The notes: generated by a model from the letters alone, not told the origin. Positions 35,310 through 44,400 are shown, numbered from the stretch's first letter. The stretch: DNA of 55,577 nt from JBEOJY01 sp040275305 (GCA_040275305.1 JBEOJY010000035.1:1-55577); one strand, 5' to 3'. Program-made: numbers and translations.

Positions 35310-35762
35310 GTGAAACGCCCTGTTCCTTATTTGCAGCCTGTTGCAACAATCCACAGTGGTGGAACAGGTCCTTACAGAGGAAGGGTTAAAGCGTACATTT
35401 ATCCCCTGCCAAGTGGGGAGCTGGCTCGTGTTGACGTAGATGACAATCTTATGCCCGTTTACAAGAACGCGACGTTCGTTCCTGAGACGAATCCCGTACA
35501 TCAAGTCCATCGACAAAATCCCGATAAACACATTGATGTTTATCCCGTCCTTAATCTTGATGACGACATTCCTCCTAATAAGGATCACCCTGCCTATTGC
35601 GAATATGCAATGCATAATGTGCGTCTTGTCATCCTGTCATCAGAGGATAGGGAACGGGGGACTCCCCCCAACGACCGCGATATTGCTTGGCTGAAAAAAA
35701 CACTTGAAGCACAATACAAACGCGCTCAGATAGAAGCCAAGACACAAGGTCTTATTCCGTAA
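35310..35762 (+). CDS. Hypothetical protein
   Basis: A 150-residue protein of unknown function. Its GTG start is preceded by GAGGAG at good spacing. The sequence is polar, with PYRGRVKAYIYPLPSGELARVDVDDNLMPVY and a C-terminal helix WLKKTLEAQYKRAQIEAKTQ. It shows no signal peptide or membrane segment. It lies 32 bases before a broken gene, with a similar AT-rich composition, and the two were probably acquired together. Confidence 0.65.
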   Translation: MKRPVPYLQPVATIHSGGTGPYRGRVKAYIYPLPSGELARVDVDDNLMPVYKNATFVPETNPVHQVHRQNPDKHIDVYPVLNLDDDIPPNKDHPAYCEYAMHNVRLVILSSEDRERGTPPNDRDIAWLKKTLEAQYKRAQIEAKTQGLIP

Positions 35763-35794
35763 TCGTCACAATTTATATCTATGAGAAAGTGACG

Positions 35795-36723
35795 ATGGCT
35801 TATAGCACGCTGACAGCCGACCAAATTATAGATCTTATGATGGAGGTGATCTACAACGATCATACTGCCGCTACTCCTTATTTTGGTCATGCACATCTTT
35901 ATTCGGGGCCGCGTTATGAAATTCATGACGGCGGCAAGAACATCGTTAATTATGAGCATGAGCGAGACAATAATCATAAACGGGCAAAGTTTCTGGCTCC
36001 AATTTTTGGAGCTAGGCTCATTGACGATATGAATATATCGAAACTTGTTCTCGATAATATCAATGGTACGGGCAAAGATATATATACTTATATGAAGATG
36101 CTTTTGCCGATCCAAAGATTCTTCGGGAGATAACCGATAGAAAGGCTAATGATGAAGCCGACTGCGTCATGCGCCGTGCCTCGAAATATTTCGTAGACGG
36201 GCTTTGGGGCCATGTTACGACGTCGGTATGTGGCGCTGCCAGAAATCGCATATTTTTCGACACCGAATTTCCACGTCTTGGCGTCGAAACAGTCGATTTA
36301 ATCACGAAACTTGCCAAGTCCAAAGACATCGAAACCGTCAATGGAAAGCCCATCACAGACATTCGTAAGTTGTTCAAGATGAATGCCGTTGAAACGGCTT
36401 ATCGGGTTGTTTGCATCAACGAGCAGGAATTACTTTATCGTACGGCATGGGCCAAAGCTTCCGAACAGATTATGCGCCATTGTATTGATGTCGAAGAATT
36501 TTACATGATTGATCGCCAGAAAGGGTGGAAAATTGCAGCCAAAGAACTGTTTAAGGGTGGTGTTCCGATCCCGGAACTTATAAAGCTGGATCGCAAACTC
36601 ACCCGGCTTGACCGCGTGGCTAGACGATCCCGCAGCTATTGTCGCTCTCCCGCTGAACGGTTTTCGCAGAAAGAAGCAAAACTTCATCATTTCGTTACTA
36701 CGCTCGCGATGCGGCTTCCGTAG
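35795..36723 (+). pseudogene. Unknown gene split by a frameshift at an (AT)n tract
   Basis: The frame from ATG 35795 gives 112 residues (MAYSTLTADQIIDLMMEV...) and stops at 36131. The second frame is open across 36091-36723 and reads YEDAFADPKILREITDRK on through a 200-residue region with strong coding character. The switch point is the tract ATATATATA at 36078-36086. Removing two bases there joins both halves into about 308 residues (DIYLYEDAF). No family is recognised; segments such as VETVDLITKLAKSKDIETVNGK are helix-rich. It could be a true pseudogene, a sequencing error, or a phase-variable gene switched by AT-repeat length. Confidence 0.6.
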
Positions 36724-36936
36724 CGCCGTATGTTTTCTAAGCCATTCGCATATTATATACCTATCGCACCTGAAGAATTGGCGAAAATGATGCTCCACAG
36801 CGCGGTGTCACACCCGCGATATCGGTGGATTCTTGCCAACTCTTGAGATGTTAGAGGTATAACTGGTTTGATAATGGCAATTTTTTCCTAGACATTTCAA
36901 TTCCTGTTTATTTCAGTTCCTGTTATAAGCCTCTTC

Positions 36937-37032
36937 GGAAGGTTGGCGGCGGGCGGATCCCGTGCCAACCCGGCCAGGTTCGGAAGAAAGCAACCGTAAC
37001 ACGTTTCGATCCGGGTCGCCGTTCAGCCTTCC
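36937..37032 (+). ncRNA. ffs: Signal recognition particle RNA (4.5S type)
   Basis: The conserved apical domain CCAGGTTCGGAAGAAAGCA is present, with the GGAA tetraloop and the Ffh-binding internal loops. The flanks pair: GGAAGG with CCTTCC at the ends and GGCGGC with GTCGCC-like sequence inside. A -10-like TATAAG (36924-36929) ends seven bases before the presumed 5' end. The position just before a ProXp-type gene and dnaX is common in alphaproteobacteria. Ends are set from the base pairing and may be off by a few bases. Confidence 0.92.
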
Positions 37033-37063
37033 ACTTTGCGTTTCGCTCAGGGACATAATTCGG

Positions 37064-37588
37064 ATGCCCGTTTCTCCGGAAGACTTGTTTGCCTTTCTTG
37101 ACACGCTTGGGATTGAGCATCAGACCGTAGAGCACGAGCCAGTTTACACAGTGAACGACGGCGCGGAGTGGCGCGACAAAGTCGCGGGGCTGCACTGCAA
37201 GAATCTCTTTCTCAAGGACAAGAAGGGCGGGGTGTGGCTGGTCGTCATGCCTGCCGACAAACGCGCGGATCTGGGCAAGATCAGCCAACGCGCGGGCGCT
37301 CCCAGAATGTCGTTCGGCAGCCCTGAGTTGATGCTGGAGGTCTTGGGGTTGTCTCCAGGTTCCGTGACTCCCTTCGCGCTGATGAACGATACGGAGCGGC
37401 TTGTGACGGTTATTCTTGACCGGGACATGATGGCGAGCAAGCTTGTCAACTATCATCCGTTGCACAACGCCGCTTCCACCACGTTATGCTCGGCGGGGTT
37501 GATGAAATTCCTGAACGCGCTTGGGTACGAGCCGGTTACAATGGATTGCGGTTCAGGCGCGGACGCGCTATCCAACACGGGATCATGA
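37064..37588 (+). CDS. Prolyl-tRNA editing protein, YbaK/ProXp family
   Basis: A 174-residue free-standing editing domain related to the INS domain of prolyl-tRNA synthetase, which deacylates mischarged tRNA-Pro (Ala or Cys). Landmarks are HQTVEHEPVYTVNDGAE, HCKNLFLKDKKGG, VVMPADKRADL and VNYHPLHNAASTTL near the C-terminus. The ATG at 37064 has AGGGA about 10 bases upstream. The longer open frame starting at 36962 overlaps the SRP RNA and is rejected. It overlaps dnaX by four bases (ATGA), so the two are probably translationally coupled. Confidence 0.88.
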   Translation: MPVSPEDLFAFLDTLGIEHQTVEHEPVYTVNDGAEWRDKVAGLHCKNLFLKDKKGGVWLVVMPADKRADLGKISQRAGAPRMSFGSPELMLEVLGLSPGSVTPFALMNDTERLVTVILDRDMMASKLVNYHPLHNAASTTLCSAGLMKFLNALGYEPVTMDCGSGADALSNTGS

Positions 37589-39447
37589 ACGAGCTTTTCG
37601 CCAAACCGACTTTAGAGCCAGAAACCCATGAACCCGACACGTTGACGGGCGCGTTGTTTCCTGAGATGGCTTCCCCTGCCCCCCCGCCAGCAGAGGCCGC
37701 ACAGCATTATCGCGTGCTGGCGCGGAAATACCGCCCCACGACTTTTGAGCAGTTGATCGGTCAGGAAGCGATGGTGCGCACGCTGACCAACGCTATCGAG
37801 GCCAAGCGGTTGCCGCATGCGTGGATGCTGACGGGCGTGCGCGGGATCGGCAAGACGACGACGGCGCGGATCATCGCGCGGGCGCTGAACTGCACTGGCG
37901 CGGAAGGCAAGAACGACGGGCCGACGATCAAGCCTTGCGGCGTGTGCGACACGTGCCGTTCGATCATGGAGGATCGTCACGTCGACGTGTTGGAGATGGA
38001 CGCAGCGTCGCGCACGGGCGTGGACGATATTCGCGACATCATCGACGGGGTGCGCTATGGCCCAGCTTCGGCGCGGTACAAGGTCTATGTGCTCGACGAA
38101 GTGCATATGTTGTCGAAGAACGCCTTCAACGCGCTTTTGAAGACGCTGGAAGAGCCGCCGCCGCATACCAAGTTCATCTTCGCCACGACGGAAATCCGCA
38201 AGGTTCCCGTCACGGTGCTTTCGCGGTGTCAGCGTTTCGATCTGCGGCGCATCGACAGCGAACAACTCGCGAAGCATTTCGCCGATATCGCGACTTGCGA
38301 ACAATCAGAGGCGGAAGCGGAGGCTATTAAGCTGATTGCCCGCGCCGCCGATGGTTCGGTGCGCGACGGGTTGAGCTTGCTCGATCAGGCAATCGCGCGC
38401 GGCAACGGAAAGGTCACGACGGAAGACGTCAAGGACATGCTGGGCCTCGCCGACCGGGGGCATGGCATGGCCTTGTGCCGCCAAGTGCTGCGCGGCGAGA
38501 TGCGCGACGCTTTGGCTACTCTTGCTACGATGCAGCAGGCCGGATCGGATTCCTTGCAAATATTGCAAGACTTGTGCGACGCCATCCATCTGCTGACGCG
38601 CGGGCAAGTGATTCCCGATTACGCGCAGGGTACGAGCTTGCCAGAGTATGATCGGCAGTTGCTGATGGAGCTGGCCGATATCAAGATTCCCGCGCTGACC
38701 CGCGCATGGCAAATTTTGTTGAAAGGCATCGGAGAAGTTCAGCAAGCTCCGCACGCCGATCAGGCGGCGGAAATGGTTTTGATCCGTCTGGCCTATGCTT
38801 CCGAGCTTCCTCCGCCCGGAGACTTGATCCGGCAGATCAAGGAGACGATGGCTTCCGGAGTTGGCTCCGCCACGTCTTCCGCGCCTACCGGGGGTGGGGG
38901 CCCTGTGGCGAGAGCCTTTGGAGGCGGCAGCGCAGCGTTCTCTCAGGCGGTTTCACGACAAAGCCTTCCAGCAGCGCAACCGGAAGCCGAAGCGGCGACG
39001 GCGGCGCATCCTTCGCCCACGACGTTCCGCGAGCTGATCGCCTTGTTCAGCGAGATGCGCGAAGGCGCTTTGCATGCTCAGCTTTATGGGCAAGCGCAGC
39101 TTGTCAGATGCGAGCCGGGCAAGCTGGAGGTTCACTTCGCCAGCGAAGTGCCCGCGAATTTTGCCGGGCGCGTGGGGCAATGTTTGTCCACGTGGACTGG
39201 CGTTCGATGGATGGTGTCGATCGCCAACGCCGCTGGCGAGGCGACGCTGGCCGAACAAGAAAAGGCGGCGGAGCAAACGCGACGCGACCGCGCGATGGCG
39301 CATCCGCTGATGAAGGCCGTGCTCGAAAATTTTCCCGGCGCGAAACTTGTCAATTTAACGCAAAGATCGGTTGCGCCCACGTCGGTAACAAGCGATGATG
39401 ACGTTTCTTTGCCGGACGACGTCTCACCATTGGAACTTGAGGATTAA
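37585..39447 (+). CDS. dnaX: DNA polymerase III subunit tau (gamma/tau)
   Basis: A 620-residue clamp-loader ATPase. It shows YRPTTFEQLIGQEAMVRTL, Walker A GVRGIGKTTTAR, the zinc-binding CGVCDTC with an upstream Cys, Walker B YVLDEVHMLSKNAFNALLKTLEEPP, and the sensor FATTEIRKVPVTVLSRCQRF. A Pro/Ala/Gly-rich linker (about 430-490) leads to the C-terminal tau domain. No A-AAA-AAG slippage site for a gamma product was seen. The start at 37585 uses the ATGA overlap with the editing-protein gene. ybaB follows after five bases. Confidence 0.96.
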   Translation: MNELFAKPTLEPETHEPDTLTGALFPEMASPAPPPAEAAQHYRVLARKYRPTTFEQLIGQEAMVRTLTNAIEAKRLPHAWMLTGVRGIGKTTTARIIARALNCTGAEGKNDGPTIKPCGVCDTCRSIMEDRHVDVLEMDAASRTGVDDIRDIIDGVRYGPASARYKVYVLDEVHMLSKNAFNALLKTLEEPPPHTKFIFATTEIRKVPVTVLSRCQRFDLRRIDSEQLAKHFADIATCEQSEAEAEAIKLIARAADGSVRDGLSLLDQAIARGNGKVTTEDVKDMLGLADRGHGMALCRQVLRGEMRDALATLATMQQAGSDSLQILQDLCDAIHLLTRGQVIPDYAQGTSLPEYDRQLLMELADIKIPALTRAWQILLKGIGEVQQAPHADQAAEMVLIRLAYASELPPPGDLIRQIKETMASGVGSATSSAPTGGGGPVARAFGGGSAAFSQAVSRQSLPAAQPEAEAATAAHPSPTTFRELIALFSEMREGALHAQLYGQAQLVRCEPGKLEVHFASEVPANFAGRVGQCLSTWTGVRWMVSIANAAGEATLAEQEKAAEQTRRDRAMAHPLMKAVLENFPGAKLVNLTQRSVAPTSVTSDDDVSLPDDVSPLELED

Positions 39448-39452
39448 GGCTC

Positions 39453-39773
39453 ATGAATATCGGTCACATGATGAAACAAGTGCAGGATATGCAGACGCGC
39501 ATGGCGGAGATGCAGAACCGTCTCGCCGACGTGGATATCACAGGACAATCCGGCGGCGGCATGGTGGTCGTGACGATGAACGGCAAAGCCGAAATGCGCA
39601 AAATCAAAATCGACGCGAAGCTTCTGGTTCCGGAAGATATCGAAATGCTTGAGGATTTGATCGTCGCGGCCAGCAACGACGCCAAGCAAAAGGCCGAACA
39701 GCATATCGCCACGGAAACAGAGAAGGTCATGGGTGGATTGCAACTGCCACCCGGAGTGAAGTTGCCGTTTTAA
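39453..39773 (+). CDS. YbaB/EbfC family nucleoid-associated protein
   Basis: A 106-residue DNA-binding protein of the YbaB/EbfC family, small dimers that coat DNA. It has the N-terminal helix MNIGHMMKQVQDMQTRMAEMQ, the beta-hairpin VVVTMNGKAEMRKIKID, and helix EDIEMLEDLIVAASNDAKQK, ending LPPGVKLPF as usual. It directly follows dnaX; the recR gene usually found next is elsewhere in this genome. Confidence 0.94.
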   Translation: MNIGHMMKQVQDMQTRMAEMQNRLADVDITGQSGGGMVVVTMNGKAEMRKIKIDAKLLVPEDIEMLEDLIVAASNDAKQKAEQHIATETEKVMGGLQLPPGVKLPF

Positions 39774-39845
39774 GGTCTGTTTCTACCCTCTGGTAGTTCC
39801 CAAGGCGTCTTGAAGACATAAGGGCGATGTTTCAATAAGGACGAT

Positions 39846-39892
39846 GTCATTCCCTCCCCCTTGCGGGGAGGGTTAGGGTGGGGGATGAGGAG
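39846..39892 (+). repeat. C-rich palindromic repeat, left member of an inverted pair
   Basis: ATTCCCTCCCCCTTGCGGGG AGGGTTAGGGTGGGGGAT is the reverse complement, almost base for base, of 39963-40002. The two copies face each other across about 75 bases in the gap between ybaB and gcvT. Confidence 0.85.
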
Positions 39893-39961
39893 TCAGAATA
39901 CGGGTATTAGAACGGCCTCGCAGCAAGAAACTTCCTTCTTACCCTTGATCTCTGTTTGCTG

Positions 39962-40010
39962 AATCTCCCCCACCCTAACCCTCCCCGCAAGGGGGAGGGA
40001 ATCAGGCCGT
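39962..40010 (-). repeat. C-rich palindromic repeat, right member of an inverted pair
   Basis: ATCTCCCCCACCCTAACCCT CCCCGCAAGGGGGAGGGAAT is the inverted partner of the copy at 39846-39892. Each copy also has an internal palindrome, CCCTCCCCGCAAGGGGGAGGG. Confidence 0.85.
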
Positions 40011-40071
40011 CCTTGCAGTAAGAGCCTCTCCCTCTCCTTGGGAGTTCCGCCCTTTGTTCGTTGGGGTTACG

Positions 40072-41205
40072 ATGCTGCATACGCCGCTTTACGATTTGCA
40101 TGTTTCGCTTGGCGCCAAGATGGTCGCGTTCGCGGGGTATGCCATGCCGGTGCAATATCCTGCTGGCGTGTTGAAGGAACATCTTCACACCCGCGCGGCG
40201 GCGGGGCTGTTCGATATTTCGCATATGGGGCAAGTTTCGATCGAGGGCAGGCGCGATGCCATGTCGCGTCTGGAAACCTTGATGCCGGGCGAGTTTCTGG
40301 AGCTTGCGCCGGGGCAGATTCGCTATTCCTTTCTCCTCAACGAACAAGGCGGCGTCATGGACGATGTGATGGTTACTCGCCCCGCCGCTTTGGAACGAGC
40401 GGAGACTTGCGTCGATTTGATCGTCAATGCCGCTTGCAAACAGGAAGATTTCGCGCATATGCAAGCGCGGCTCGGCGGCTTGAAGGTTACGATGCGCGAC
40501 GATCGCGCCCTGCTCGCGCTACAAGGGCCGCTGGCGGCGAAGGTACTGGCGCGGTTTTGCGAGGCTCCCCATAAGCTTGCTTTCATGCAATCCGCTTTGT
40601 TCGATGTCGCAGAGGCCGGGCCATGCCTGATCAGCCGATCCGGCTATACGGGCGAGGACGGTTTTGAAATCTCCGTCGCCTCGGATAGGGCTGAGAAATT
40701 CTGCCGCGCCCTGCTCGCGCATTCGGAGGTTTTGCCCGTCGGTTTAGGCGCGCGCGATACGCTGCGGCTTGAGGCAGGGTTATGCCTTTACGGGCATGAT
40801 CTCGATACGATGACGACTCCGGTGGAGGCGGGTCTTGTCTGGGCTATCGGCAAGCGTCGCCGGACGCAAGGCGGGTTTCCCGGCGCTGCGGTTGTCCAGA
40901 GCCAGTTGCAGCAAGGGGCGGCGCGTAAGCGCGTGGGGATTAGGCCTGAAGGCCGCGCCTTGGCACGCGAGCAAACCGAGATTCTGGATGCCGAAGGCAT
41001 GAAGGTCATCGGCATCGTGACGAGCGGCGGTTTTGGCCCCAGCGTCAACGGCCCGGTCGCGATGGGCTATGTCGCGACGGACTATGCCAAACCGGGAACG
41101 CGCCTTATGCTGCGCGTAAGAGGCAATCTGTTGTCGGCCTCCACGGTTTCCATGCCTTTCGTTGCCCACCGTTATGCCACCACTCCGGGAGTCGCTCAAT
41201 CATGA
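40072..41205 (+). CDS. gcvT: Glycine cleavage system aminomethyltransferase (T-protein)
   Basis: A 377-residue T-protein that releases ammonia from the aminomethyl-lipoyl H-protein and makes 5,10-methylene-THF. Visible signatures are TPLYDLHVSLGAKMVAFAGYAMPVQY, AGLFDISHMGQVSI, ISRSGYTGEDGFEI and LGARDTLRLEAGLCLYGHD. The ATG at 40072 gives the normal N-terminus, so the TTG at 40054 is rejected. It overlaps gcvH by four bases. No glycine riboswitch was recognised in the repeat-filled upstream gap. Confidence 0.95.
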   Translation: MLHTPLYDLHVSLGAKMVAFAGYAMPVQYPAGVLKEHLHTRAAAGLFDISHMGQVSIEGRRDAMSRLETLMPGEFLELAPGQIRYSFLLNEQGGVMDDVMVTRPAALERAETCVDLIVNAACKQEDFAHMQARLGGLKVTMRDDRALLALQGPLAAKVLARFCEAPHKLAFMQSALFDVAEAGPCLISRSGYTGEDGFEISVASDRAEKFCRALLAHSEVLPVGLGARDTLRLEAGLCLYGHDLDTMTTPVEAGLVWAIGKRRRTQGGFPGAAVVQSQLQQGAARKRVGIRPEGRALAREQTEILDAEGMKVIGIVTSGGFGPSVNGPVAMGYVATDYAKPGTRLMLRVRGNLLSASTVSMPFVAHRYATTPGVAQS

Positions 41206-41582
41206 CACTTTCTCGCTTCACCAAGGAACACGAATGGGCTGCGCTTGAAAGCGATACAGCCACATGCGGCATCACCGATTACGCCCAGAAGGCGCTTGGG
41301 GATATCGTTTATGTGGAGCTTCCGCCCATCGGCAAAAAGGTTCGTCAAGGCGAGCAAGTTGCGGTGGTCGAATCGACTAAAGCGGCCAGCGAGGTCTTTG
41401 CGCCACTTGACGGCGAGGTGATTGCCGTCAACGAAGCCCTTGCGTCTGATCCGGGGGCGGTCAATCGCGCGGCCATGTCGGAAGGCTGGTTTTTCAAGCT
41501 GAAGGTTTCCGATTCTGGTCAGGTTTCCTCTCTGATGGATGATAGCGCTTATGCGCGCTATGTGCAGGAATTGATAAAATAA
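41202..41582 (+). CDS. gcvH: Glycine cleavage system H-protein
   Basis: A 126-residue lipoyl carrier of the glycine cleavage complex. The lipoylated residue is Lys60 in VVESTKAASEV, preceded by the family signature ALGDIVYVELPPIGKKV and followed by PLDGEVIAVNEAL and GWFFKLKV. Length is typical. It begins inside the end of gcvT (ATGA). The P-protein subunits are not next but 2.8 and 5.4 kb further on. Confidence 0.96.
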   Translation: MTLSRFTKEHEWAALESDTATCGITDYAQKALGDIVYVELPPIGKKVRQGEQVAVVESTKAASEVFAPLDGEVIAVNEALASDPGAVNRAAMSEGWFFKLKVSDSGQVSSLMDDSAYARYVQELIK

Positions 41583-42055
41583 TCTGTTTTCATAACCCCC
41601 AAGCTGTTCCAACAAGGGATCGCGTCATCCCAGACGCTTGGCTTTCGTGGGAGCGCTTGCGCGAACGCGCAAGACAAGCGATCCGGGATCCAGATTCTTT
41701 CTTCGACCCGATAAGAAAGGACAACAAAGCTGGATTCCGGATAAATTTCCGAGTCGCCGCGCTTTGCGCGACTCCTCGAAAATTTTCCGGGATGACGGCC
41801 CTTTTTGCGAGTCTCGTCGCCATAACCAAGGGTGGGCTTGGCAGCTACCTGTTTTCATTTTCGAATGCTGATAAGGGCGGCTTGACAAGTTCCGCAAGCG
41901 TGTGCATCAAGTTTTCTTGATAGATGCGTTTTGATAATTCTCTTCCTCCGCACCAGACAATAATGGGTTTCTCCGTTTTGTCTGTGGCTGCTCCCCGCAG
42001 CATCTAGAGCTTGTTTCTTCTCCCCTTCCCGCAACCAGCTCACGTGAGGTGTATC
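41583..42055. other. Repeat-containing gap after gcvH
   Basis: A 473-base gap. About 180 bases (41621-41801) are a type B palindromic repeat, described separately. The remainder holds weak frames without family signatures, and the end carries the ribosome-binding site of the autotransporter gene. Confidence 0.5.
41621..41801. repeat. Type B palindromic repeat
   Basis: The unit begins CGTCATCCCAGACGCTTGG and ends CCGGGATGACGG, so its ends are inverted copies. Internal inverted parts include GGGATCCAG against CTGGATTCC and AGTCGCCGCGCTTTGCGCGACT. This pattern resembles the widespread intergenic repeats usually translated as VIPD.. or GSR.. peptides in false ORFs. It lies where the gcv operon has been split. 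Confidence 0.75.
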
Positions 42056-44353
42056 TTGAAAAAGCTTATCCCGCTTTATATCGTCGCCTTGTCTGTTGCC
42101 GCGAGTCCTGCTTATTCCGATGCGTTCGCGCCGGGTAGTTCTTCGTCCTGGTGGAAGCAAATCAACCTTACGTCAGACATTGAGAATTCGGTCAACGGGG
42201 CATCCGGCTTCAAGCTGGGCATTGTCGATACCGGAATCACCCTGAAAAACAAGGAAGTTACGGGCCGCGTTTCAACCACTAGCACTTGCGTCGCGACCGG
42301 AAATTGCTCGTCATGGGTCGTAGATACCAACGGGCATGGCACGGCGGTGGCCTCCATCGCGGCGGGATCGACGGCTACGGGCGGGCTTATGTCCGGCGTT
42401 GCGCCAAAGGCAACAATTATTTCCATCAAGATCGCCCAAACCAACGGCAGCGCATACCCCAGCGACTTGTATAATGGGATTGCTACGGCGGCCCAGCGAG
42501 GCGCTCAGGTTATCAATGTGAGCTATGGAAGCTTCCTAACCCCAGCAAGCACTCCATCTTATGCGTCTTACAACAGCCAGCTTGTCAGCGCCATCAATGC
42601 CGCAGCCGCTAAAGGATCCATCGTCGTTTTCGCGGGGGGCAACAGCAGCACAACTTTCCTTTCCAATCTCAATCAGGTTGGATTTTCGTCCGCAGCGCTC
42701 AGCCGCATGGTTTTCGTCGGTTCCGTCAACAGCAGCAATAACCTATCGTGGTTCAGCAACACCCCCGGCTCTTCCGCTTTCCTGAACACAAGCGGCGCAA
42801 CTGCGAACCTCAAATCGTTATGGATCATGGCGCCGGGAGAAAACATTGTCGCCCCCGCCATTCAATACGGAGCGACTGCTTACGGTTATTGGACAGGAAC
42901 ATCGATGTCCGCGCCGATCGTCGCGGGCGCGTTGGCTTTGCTTGAGACCAAATGGCCTATACTGGCTAGCAATGGAACGGCCACTTCGGTTCTCTTTCAG
43001 AGCGCGACCGACCTTGGCACAGCTGGTGTCGATTCGACCTATGGCCATGGTCTTCTGAACATTGCCAAGGCTTTCGAACCGATTGGCGCGCTGACGGTTA
43101 CGCAAGCCAACGGTATCGTTGTCCCGGTGACGGCTTCGTCGGGCGGGGTGTTGGCAGGGGGGGCCATGGGTTCCCTGTCGGCGTTGTCTTCCCAACTTTC
43201 CCAGACAACAGCCTTCGACGATTTTCAGCGTGATTTTACCGTCGACCTTTCTAGCGCCATCGTCAAGAAGCCTGTCAATGGCAGCGCACAGACTGCCGCC
43301 GTCGCGCAAGCTTCTTCCGTCAGGAGTTCCGCCAAGTTTCTTCCGGATGGCGGCGTATATTCGCTGGTCGAGACGCAAGGCCCTTCGCAGACCATGTTGG
43401 AGAGCGCAAAGCTTGCTTCGCCGCTGGCCGCGCTTCCTCAGAAGTCGTGGATCATGGCATTTTCTGAGGCAGATGGCTTCGCGGCGGAATCGGGGCAAGG
43501 CTTTTCTCCTGCGGCGGCGTTTGCGGATACGTTGTGGGGGTTTGGCAGCAACGCAGCGGAGGGGTACCATACGTTAGATGCCTCGAATGCCTTGATGGGG
43601 CTGACGGAAGGCGGGCGTTTTGTCGCGCTTGGCAACAAGTTAGGCGCAAACTCGCGTTATGCGCTCTCATGGTCGAGCACATCTCTGGCGCAGGATTCGC
43701 TTGGCGGACAAAGCTGGCAGACGTCCAACGCCGATGCGCTCAATGCCGGTGTGTCATGGCGTATGGCAGATCTTGGCGAGCGCTCGTCATGGGATGCGGG
43801 CATGACGCTTGGGTATCTTTCGGAGAAGAGCGGCTTGCTTGGTTCGCTGTACGACAGCAAAGGCCTTGTCAGCCTTGGGGATCAGCATCACAGCTATTCG
43901 GTTGGTGTGTCGTCCTTTCTGGCCCTTGGCGAACGAACGGGGTTATCCTTCGACGCTGCGGTTGTCCGCACAGAAGGCGGCCAGATTTCTAGCGGCCTTG
44001 TATCCGGCGTTTCCCCTATGGTCGCTCGGTCTTACGGCGTCGCGCTTACCCAGCGTGACCTGTTTGGCGCTAACGACCATGTTTCGCTTTCCGCTCGCAG
44101 GCCGTTGCGCGTGGTTTCCGGAACGGCTGACCTTGTGACGGCTTCGGTTGATGCGCAGGGATATCCGGTGTTCGGCACAACGCGCGTCAATCTGGCTCCA
44201 ACAGGTAACCAGACAGACGTTTCGCTGGGCTATGGCTTGCCGTTGACAGATCGCATCGACCTTTCGACGGCGACGGCGTTCAGTCAGGATTACGGGCATG
44301 TTCGAGGCGATTCGAACATTCAGTTAAGTCTTGGCCTCAAGCTTAAGTTTTAG
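42056..44353 (+). CDS. Autotransporter subtilisin-like serine protease (S8)
   Basis: A 765-residue type V secretion protein. The TTG at 42056 gives a clean signal peptide (KKLIPLYIVALSVAASPAYS) and has TGAGGT six bases upstream. The subtilase domain has the triad Asp in LGIVDTGIT, His in DTNGHGTAVAS and Ser in GTSMSAPIVAGALALLE. The C-terminal 280 residues are a beta-barrel with alternating strands, ending LSLGLKLKF with the terminal Phe required for outer-membrane insertion. It would expose or release a protease at the surface. A terminator follows it closely. Its place between gcvH and gcvPA has no functional logic and suggests insertion. Confidence 0.9.
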   Translation: MKKLIPLYIVALSVAASPAYSDAFAPGSSSSWWKQINLTSDIENSVNGASGFKLGIVDTGITLKNKEVTGRVSTTSTCVATGNCSSWVVDTNGHGTAVASIAAGSTATGGLMSGVAPKATIISIKIAQTNGSAYPSDLYNGIATAAQRGAQVINVSYGSFLTPASTPSYASYNSQLVSAINAAAAKGSIVVFAGGNSSTTFLSNLNQVGFSSAALSRMVFVGSVNSSNNLSWFSNTPGSSAFLNTSGATANLKSLWIMAPGENIVAPAIQYGATAYGYWTGTSMSAPIVAGALALLETKWPILASNGTATSVLFQSATDLGTAGVDSTYGHGLLNIAKAFEPIGALTVTQANGIVVPVTASSGGVLAGGAMGSLSALSSQLSQTTAFDDFQRDFTVDLSSAIVKKPVNGSAQTAAVAQASSVRSSAKFLPDGGVYSLVETQGPSQTMLESAKLASPLAALPQKSWIMAFSEADGFAAESGQGFSPAAAFADTLWGFGSNAAEGYHTLDASNALMGLTEGGRFVALGNKLGANSRYALSWSSTSLAQDSLGGQSWQTSNADALNAGVSWRMADLGERSSWDAGMTLGYLSEKSGLLGSLYDSKGLVSLGDQHHSYSVGVSSFLALGERTGLSFDAAVVRTEGGQISSGLVSGVSPMVARSYGVALTQRDLFGANDHVSLSARRPLRVVSGTADLVTASVDAQGYPVFGTTRVNLAPTGNQTDVSLGYGLPLTDRIDLSTATAFSQDYGHVRGDSNIQLSLGLKLKF

Positions 44354-44359
44354 TGTAGT

Positions 44360-44400
44360 ATCGCCTGCGGCTTCTTTCCTTGTTGCAGGCGATCTTTTTT
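44360..44400 (+). terminator. Rho-independent terminator abutting the gcvPA start
   Basis: ATCGCCTGC pairs perfectly with GCAGGCGAT across a 16-base loop and is followed by CTTTTTT. The T-run ends one base before the gcvPA ATG at 44402, so the hairpin also covers the place where a Shine-Dalgarno sequence would be. Confidence 0.85.

Noticed and set aside
36962..37063. N-terminal extension of the prolyl-tRNA editing protein
   Set aside because: The region is the 3' half of the SRP RNA gene; the internal ATG with AGGGA upstream fits the family start.
37585..39447. Programmed frameshift for a gamma subunit in dnaX
   Set aside because: No A-AAA-AAG-like slippery heptamer was seen in the coding sequence.
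39774..40071. Glycine riboswitch upstream of gcvT
   Set aside because: The gap is filled by the inverted C-rich repeats, and I could not find the conserved aptamer core. A covariance-model search would settle it.
41657..41920. 87-codon frame after gcvH
   Set aside because: It is the translation of the type B repeat, which gives similar false peptides in many genomes.
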